A program made the position numbers and the translations under genes. A stretch of DNA of 64,000 bases from Bacteroidales bacterium UBA5226 (GTDB lineage Bacteria > Bacteroidota > Bacteroidia > Bacteroidales > UBA932). This document shows positions 59,558 through 64,000 of the stretch, piece after piece. The notes below the pieces were generated by a model. It had not been told where the DNA came from, searched no databases, and saw only the letters and a program-made list of their open reading frames with translations. The stretch is from the NCBI GenBank assembly GCA_002409325.1, contig DHUU01000002.1, positions 1-64,000 of the forward strand, written 5' to 3'. The first letter of the stretch is position 1, and every line of letters begins with the position of its first letter.

Positions 59558-61153
59558 ATGAGTAAAATAGATTTATCCAAGTATGGGATTACCAATGTAG
59601 GGAAGATTGTGTTCAACCCTTCTTATGAAGAACTGTTTCAGGCAGAAACAGATCCTGGCAACGAAGGATTTGAAAAAGGATTACTTACCAATATGGGCGC
59701 GGTTAACGTCAGAACAGGCGTTTTTACAGGCCGTTCACCCAAGGATAAGTACATAGTAAAAGATGCTACAACGGAAAATACCATATGGTGGGACGGGACG
59801 ATCAATAAACCCATTTCCACACAAGTCTGGGACTCACTGAAGACAATTGCCCAAAAACAATTTACCGGCAAAGACAAACTCTACGTGGTGGATGCCTTCT
59901 GCGGAACCAATGCCGATACCCGCCTGAAAGTGCGTTTTATTATGGAAGTTGCCTGGCAGGCACACTTTGTAACCAATATGTTCATCCGTCCTTCCGGTTA
60001 TGAACTGGAAAACTTCGGAGAACCCGATTTTGTGATGATCAACGCCTCCAAGGCAACCAACCCCAACTGGAAAGAACAGGGCCTGCATTCAGACGTATTT
60101 GTGGTATTCAACCTGACCGAGCGCCTAGCGGTAGTGGGTGGAAGCTGGTACGGCGGTGAAATGAAAAAGGGGATCTTTTCCATGATGAACTACTACCTGC
60201 CCCTGAAAGGAATTGCATCCATGCACTGCTCTGCCAACGTGGGTGAGGATGGCGATGTGGCCGTTTTCTTTGGCCTATCCGGAACGGGAAAAACCACCTT
60301 GTCTGCCGATCCAAAGCGGTACCTGATAGGGGATGATGAACACGGATGGGATGACCATGGCGTTTTCAATTATGAAGGAGGCTGCTATGCCAAATGTATT
60401 GACCTGAGTCAGGAAAAAGAACCCGATATCTGGAAAGCCATCCGCCGTGATGCTTTGCTTGAAAACGTTACCATATTGCCCGACGGAACCCCTGATTTCA
60501 CAGATGGCTCTGTGACGGAAAACACCCGTGTCTCGTATCCCATATACTATATCAATAAGATCGTGCTGCCCTCAAAGGCCGGTCATGCCAAAAAGGTAAT
60601 TTATCTTTCTGCCGATGCCTACGGCGTTTTGCCTCCTGTTTCCATTCTGGATGAGAAACAGGCACAGTATCACTTCCTTTGCGGTTACACTTCCAAGCTG
60701 GCAGGAACCGAACGCGGCATTACAGAACCCGTACCTTCTTTCTCTGCAGCTTTCGGAGAAGCCTTTCTGACCGTTCACCCGACCATCTATGCCAGAAACC
60801 TGGTAAATAAAATGGAAGAGCACAACGCAAAAGCTTACCTGGTGAATACCGGCTGGAACGGAACAGGCAAAAGGATTTCCCTGAAAGACACTCGTGCCAT
60901 CATTGACGCCATCCTGGACGGAAGCATTGAAAAAGCTCCCACCAGACACATTCCCATCATGAATCTGACCATCCCCACCAAATTGTCCAGAGTATCGGAA
61001 GGTATCCTGGATCCGCGTGACACCTATGCAGATAAAAAGGAATGGGAAAAGAAAGCAACTTCGCTGGCCGCTAAGTACATCAAGAACTTTGAGCAGTACT
61101 GCAACAATGATGCTGCACGCCAACTGGTAGCTTCAGGTCCTCAGCTTCCGTAG
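59558..61153 (+). CDS. pckA: Phosphoenolpyruvate carboxykinase (ATP)
   Basis: The 531-residue enzyme has the substrate loop VNVRTGVFTGRSPKDKYI, the kinase-1a P-loop GLSGTGKTTLS and the metal site IGDDEHGW. In Bacteroidales it often runs toward oxaloacetate, fixing CO2 on the way to succinate and saving energy as ATP. The frame opens at TTG 59552, but ATG 59558 is the normal start. A weak -7 box TATCTTCG lies at 59494-59501. The gene is convergent with pfp, 22 nt apart. Confidence 0.95.
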   Translation: MSKIDLSKYGITNVGKIVFNPSYEELFQAETDPGNEGFEKGLLTNMGAVNVRTGVFTGRSPKDKYIVKDATTENTIWWDGTINKPISTQVWDSLKTIAQKQFTGKDKLYVVDAFCGTNADTRLKVRFIMEVAWQAHFVTNMFIRPSGYELENFGEPDFVMINASKATNPNWKEQGLHSDVFVVFNLTERLAVVGGSWYGGEMKKGIFSMMNYYLPLKGIASMHCSANVGEDGDVAVFFGLSGTGKTTLSADPKRYLIGDDEHGWDDHGVFNYEGGCYAKCIDLSQEKEPDIWKAIRRDALLENVTILPDGTPDFTDGSVTENTRVSYPIYYINKIVLPSKAGHAKKVIYLSADAYGVLPPVSILDEKQAQYHFLCGYTSKLAGTERGITEPVPSFSAAFGEAFLTVHPTIYARNLVNKMEEHNAKAYLVNTGWNGTGKRISLKDTRAIIDAILDGSIEKAPTRHIPIMNLTIPTKLSRVSEGILDPRDTYADKKEWEKKATSLAAKYIKNFEQYCNNDAARQLVASGPQLP

Positions 61154-61175
61154 ACTGCAGCGACCGAATGCGTCC

Positions 61176-62417
61176 TTAGAACTTCAAGATCTTGTGAAAA
61201 TCGAATTCCTCTGGATTGGGGACGATGGCTTTGGCTGCCTCGTAGTCCTCTAGTGTAATATAGTCCATGATATGCTTCATGTAGAACTGGACCTCCTGTG
61301 ATTTCATATTAACAATACGCGGAGGGATCTTTCCGGTAGCCGGATCCTGTAGATCCTGAAGGAACAGAGGAATGATCTTGCCATTCCCGTCACGGCATAC
61401 CATGCATCCGCTAACGCCTTTGATATAAAGTTCGTATACACCCATGCCCAGCATGGAACAATACTCCAGGTCAAAGGATTTTGGGGTGATGCAACGGACT
61501 TCATAACCCACTTCCACAGGTCGTGTCTTGACCTTGATACCCAGTTCTTTCAGTTTTTTCTCTACCAGGTTGTCAATAATATGGGATTTTGATATCTTGC
61601 CCAGTTCCGGATGGCCGTGTGCATCGTAAGTAAACGCGATGCCTGCATTCTTTACGTCTTCTTCTGAAAAAGACTGGAAAACGCCTTCCGAGATCATGAT
61701 GCAACCGTAAGGGATGTCACGGATTTGGCGTTTGATGACCGAAGACACAATAAGGTTCACGATCTTGTCTACTGTTATCTGGGTTTTGTAGAACATCTCG
61801 GAAATGATGATCATGGGAAAATGGCAGGAAGAACCGATCCCGAAAGCCAGGTGGCCTGCCGAACGGCCCATGGCTGTTACGATAAACCAGTTTTCGCTGG
61901 TACGGGCGTCTTCGTACACGGTACGTCCAAGGTCGGTGCCCTGTGCCTTGGCACTCTGGTATCCGAACGTGGGGATTCCTTCAGGAAGGGGAAGGTCGTT
62001 ATCTATGGTTTTGGGAACGTGAATGTTGGCAATGTTGTACTGTTTCAGGATCAGGAATTTGGAGATGCGGTTTGCCGTGGAAGCCGTATCGTCTCCTCCG
62101 ACGGTCACCAACAGCTTCACGTTGTTTTCCTTGAAGAAATCCAGGTTAAAGCGTTTTTCAAAATCCTCGTCTGTGGGTTTGAAACGGCTCATGCGCAGGT
62201 GAGATCCCCCGCGATTGAAAAGCATGTCGGCCTTGTCAAAATCCATGTCCTCCTGGCGGCATTTCTCTTTGCAAAACAGTCCGGTATAACCTCCGTGAAG
62301 GCCAATAACGCGGTATCCCTTGGTAATAAATGTTTTAGTTATAGTACATACTACCGTGTTGATTCCGGGAGCCGGCCCGCCACCACATAGTATGACTACT
62401 GAAGGTTGTTTTTCCAT
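61176..62417 (-). CDS. pfp: 6-phosphofructokinase, probably PPi-dependent
   Basis: The 413-residue PFK begins VVILCGGGPAPGINTV. The donor-site motif reads GGDDTAS (107-113), where ATP-dependent PFK has GGDGS, and the catalytic motif reads PKTIDND (135-141) with Lys in place of Gly. Both changes mark pyrophosphate-dependent or related PFKs. It interconverts fructose 6-phosphate and the bisphosphate, and with PPi the reaction is reversible. It is monocistronic. Confidence 0.9.
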   Translation of the reverse strand: MEKQPSVVILCGGGPAPGINTVVCTITKTFITKGYRVIGLHGGYTGLFCKEKCRQEDMDFDKADMLFNRGGSHLRMSRFKPTDEDFEKRFNLDFFKENNVKLLVTVGGDDTASTANRISKFLILKQYNIANIHVPKTIDNDLPLPEGIPTFGYQSAKAQGTDLGRTVYEDARTSENWFIVTAMGRSAGHLAFGIGSSCHFPMIIISEMFYKTQITVDKIVNLIVSSVIKRQIRDIPYGCIMISEGVFQSFSEEDVKNAGIAFTYDAHGHPELGKISKSHIIDNLVEKKLKELGIKVKTRPVEVGYEVRCITPKSFDLEYCSMLGMGVYELYIKGVSGCMVCRDGNGKIIPLFLQDLQDPATGKIPPRIVNMKSQEVQFYMKHIMDYITLEDYEAAKAIVPNPEEFDFHKILKF

Positions 62418-62463
62418 ATCTGTTCTTTATTAGAAAGTATAAATTTAAAGAAAAAATATTTGC

Positions 62464-63099
62464 TTATAATAATGAAATCACATTAAGTTCTTTTAGATAT
62501 TTCCACAGTAAGTGGATAGGAAATCCCATAACGTTGAAATAGCTGCCTTCAATACGCTCTATGCCAATATATCCGATCCATTCCTGCACTCCGTAGGAAC
62601 CGGCTTTGTCGTAAGGTTTGTATTTGCTCACGTAATAACGGATTTCTTCCGGCAGCAGGGGCATAAACCAGACAAGAGAGCTGTCTGAAAAACATATGGG
62701 TTCAGGATGTGTCCTCTGATCTCCAAGGCGGATGCAGATCCCTGTGATGACCTTGTGACAGCGGCCGGATAGCTGTTCCAACATCCGGTGTGCTTCAAGG
62801 GCCGAGGCGGGTTTTCCAAGCACCGTCCAGCCGGAATCGGGGCCTGCGTTTCTGCTTTCAGAAAAAACAAGGGTGTCTGCCGTGATCAGGAGTTCATCGG
62901 TTTTAAGAGGCCTTGGAAAGGCCAGGGATTTTGTCCGGGCCAGCAACAAAGGGATTTCATCCGGGTTGGTATCTGGTGGAAGGTGTTTCTCATCCAATCC
63001 GTTGACCGATTCTACCGTGAAAGGCAGCTCTGTTCCTTCCAGAAGCTGTTGTCTTCTGGGAGAAGCCGAGCCGAGTATAATCCTGCAGGTAGTAATCAT
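62464..63099 (-). CDS. maf: Maf-like nucleotide pyrophosphatase
   Basis: The 211-residue protein has the start IILGSASPRRQQLLEG and ITADTLVF, typical of Maf (dTTP/UTP pyrophosphatase) house-cleaning enzymes. The motif VQEWIGYIGIERIEGSYFNVMGFP is present in two runs near the end. The frame is open to 63141, but ATG 63099 gives the conserved start and follows the kdsC stop by 1 nt, so the two are translationally coupled. Confidence 0.92.
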   Translation of the reverse strand: MITTCRIILGSASPRRQQLLEGTELPFTVESVNGLDEKHLPPDTNPDEIPLLLARTKSLAFPRPLKTDELLITADTLVFSESRNAGPDSGWTVLGKPASALEAHRMLEQLSGRCHKVITGICIRLGDQRTHPEPICFSDSSLVWFMPLLPEEIRYYVSKYKPYDKAGSYGVQEWIGYIGIERIEGSYFNVMGFPIHLLWKYLKELNVISLL

Positions 63100-63100
63100 T

Positions 63101-63649
63101 TTACTCCGAAGCCGTTTCCAGCATATCTTCCGGAACGTCATCCGTTTCTTTGTACCATTTCCCTTGCAGACGCATCACCTGTTCCACAAAATCACGCACG
63201 CACCCGTGCCCGCCGGGAAAAGGAGATATGTACTGTGCCAGGTGGCGGACTTCCGTTGCCGCATCGGAAGGGCAGAAGGGCAGACCGCATACTTTCATGG
63301 GAGGAATATCGGGAATGTCGTCTCCTGCATAGGCAACCTGAGACGGGGATAAGTTATATTTTTTGCAAAATTCACGAAATGCAGGCAGTTTATCCCGGGC
63401 ACCAGAAAAGATATCTTTTACACCAATATTCCTGTACCGGATTTCTACAGAAGGAGAAACGCCCCCGGTAATAATGGCTACCGGGTACCCGTGTTCTATG
63501 GCCACACGGATGGCATAACCATCGCGTGCATAATGTGTTCGGAACAGGTCCCCGTCGGGTAGGGAAATAACACCCCCGTCTGTAAGAACTCCATCTACAT
63601 CAAATGCAAATGCCTTGATGTTGTGAAGCTTGCTTTTATAATTACCCAT
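63101..63649 (-). CDS. kdsC: HAD phosphatase, KdsC-like (KDO-8-phosphate phosphatase)
   Basis: At 182 residues it is a capless HAD enzyme of KdsC size, with motif I FAFDVDGVLTDGG, motif II AIITGG and YAGDDIPDIPPM as the acidic motif. KdsC releases phosphate from KDO 8-phosphate for LPS core synthesis. The extended C-terminus (about 160-182) is typical of Bacteroidetes members. It is the first gene of kdsC-maf. Confidence 0.9.
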   Translation of the reverse strand: MGNYKSKLHNIKAFAFDVDGVLTDGGVISLPDGDLFRTHYARDGYAIRVAIEHGYPVAIITGGVSPSVEIRYRNIGVKDIFSGARDKLPAFREFCKKYNLSPSQVAYAGDDIPDIPPMKVCGLPFCPSDAATEVRHLAQYISPFPGGHGCVRDFVEQVMRLQGKWYKETDDVPEDMLETASE

Positions 63650-63668
63650 ATGTCTGTTTTAACATCCG

Positions 63669-63676
63669 CAAAGTTA
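63669..63676 (-). promoter_or_regulatory. Promoter -7 box for kdsC-maf
   Basis: TAACTTTG on the minus strand lies 19 nt before ATG 63649. It is back-to-back with the next box. Confidence 0.6.
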
Positions 63677-63678
63677 AT

Positions 63679-63686
63679 TATATTTG
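63679..63686 (+). promoter_or_regulatory. Promoter -7 box for the right-edge lipoprotein gene
   Basis: TATATTTG lies 19 nt before ATG 63706. Only two bases separate it from the divergent kdsC box. Confidence 0.6.
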
Positions 63687-63705
63687 CACAAGTAACAGTA
63701 ATGGC

Positions 63706-64000
63706 ATGCGCATTTTTGGTTATCTGAAAACCGTTACAGCGGTTCTGGCAGTTATATTTTCCGGCTTTTTTACTACTTCCTGCGACCAGACAGGAACCAC
63801 TACCACTTTTTCCGGAACAGTCACCGATTCCGAAACAAGACAACCTTTGCCGGGAGTTGCCGTCACGGTAATGCCTTTTAACCTCGGCCAGGAAACAAAC
63901 CAGGAAGGGATGTACACCATTGTGCTGCCACGCACAACCGAAAACGTGTACCTTGTCTTCAGCAAGCCTGGTTACGAAAGCTGGGAAACCCTGAGCATGC
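63706..64000 (+). CDS. Lipoprotein with carboxypeptidase-regulatory-like domain (truncated by window edge)
   Basis: An open frame from ATG 63706 runs off the window. The first 26 residues are a lipoprotein signal with lipobox TTSC. The next part reads FSGTVTDSETRQPLPGVAVTVM and LVFSKPGYES, a carboxypeptidase D regulatory-like (CarboxypepD_reg) beta-sandwich, as found at the N-termini of many Bacteroidota surface proteins. It could be a short lipoprotein or the head of a larger protein. The earlier ATG at 63701 is out of frame and ends after eight codons. Confidence 0.75.
   Translation, partial: MRIFGYLKTVTAVLAVIFSGFFTTSCDQTGTTTTFSGTVTDSETRQPLPGVAVTVMPFNLGQETNQEGMYTIVLPRTTENVYLVFSKPGYESWETLSM

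Overview
The window comes from a Bacteroidota chromosome, most likely order Bacteroidales. The evidence is many promoters with the Bacteroides-type -7 box TAnnTTTG, poor Shine-Dalgarno sequences, BACON-domain and other Bacteroidales-type lipoproteins, a PorT-like outer-membrane barrel, an S46 dipeptidyl-peptidase, and family-typical forms of PurF, NfeD, ClpC and RelA. A Ptb/Buk/AckA cluster, PEP carboxykinase, a PPi-type phosphofructokinase, an FprA flavo-diiron protein and peptidases of families S46, C69, M16 and M81 suggest an anaerobic, partly proteolytic fermenter. No IS transposase, phage, CRISPR or rRNA gene was seen. One tRNA gene is present.

Layout. 1-5.4 kb is an accessory patch: a repeat-bearing serine-hydrolase lipoprotein, a transaldolase-family aldolase, a creatininase-family protein and a BACON lipoprotein, separated by four copies of a 113-bp hyphenated palindrome. 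5.4-13 kb: flavodoxin, a small secreted protein, clpC, gyrA and a TPR protein. 13-16.3 kb (minus): ackA-ptb-buk. 16.4-20.2 kb: comEC, a purF paralogue and an RRM protein, followed by two tiny hydrophobic peptides. 20.6-28.9 kb (minus): rfbA-rfbB-ugd-flippase-glycosyltransferase, running into a DPP11-type peptidase. 28.9-33.4 kb: an ABC importer fusion, a class III binding lipoprotein, tRNA-Thr(CGT) and an M81 protein. 33.5-42.4 kb: HI0933 flavoprotein, exonuclease, dnaN, an lpxB-ogt fusion with surE, gapA, a glycosyltransferase and a methyltransferase. 42.4-48.3 kb: M16 and C69 peptidases and nfeD. 48.3-57.5 kb (minus): a tight six-gene run ligA-fprA-rel-Ig lipoprotein-barrel-ispG. 57.5-64 kb: recQ, pckA, pfp, kdsC-maf and a truncated lipoprotein at the edge.

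The most unusual signals are: (1) the 113-bp palindrome family, which sits at gene ends as terminator modules and in one case supplies the start codon and signal-peptide N-terminus of a lipoprotein; (2) the fusion of lipid-A-disaccharide synthase to an O6-alkylguanine-DNA alkyltransferase; (3) low-complexity insertions in conserved enzymes; (4) several genes whose -7 box lies 3-6 nt before the ATG, predicting leaderless mRNAs; (5) two unannotated hydrophobic peptides of 32 and 33 residues; and (6) repeated 3' overlap of convergent genes, with terminators inside the opposing gene.
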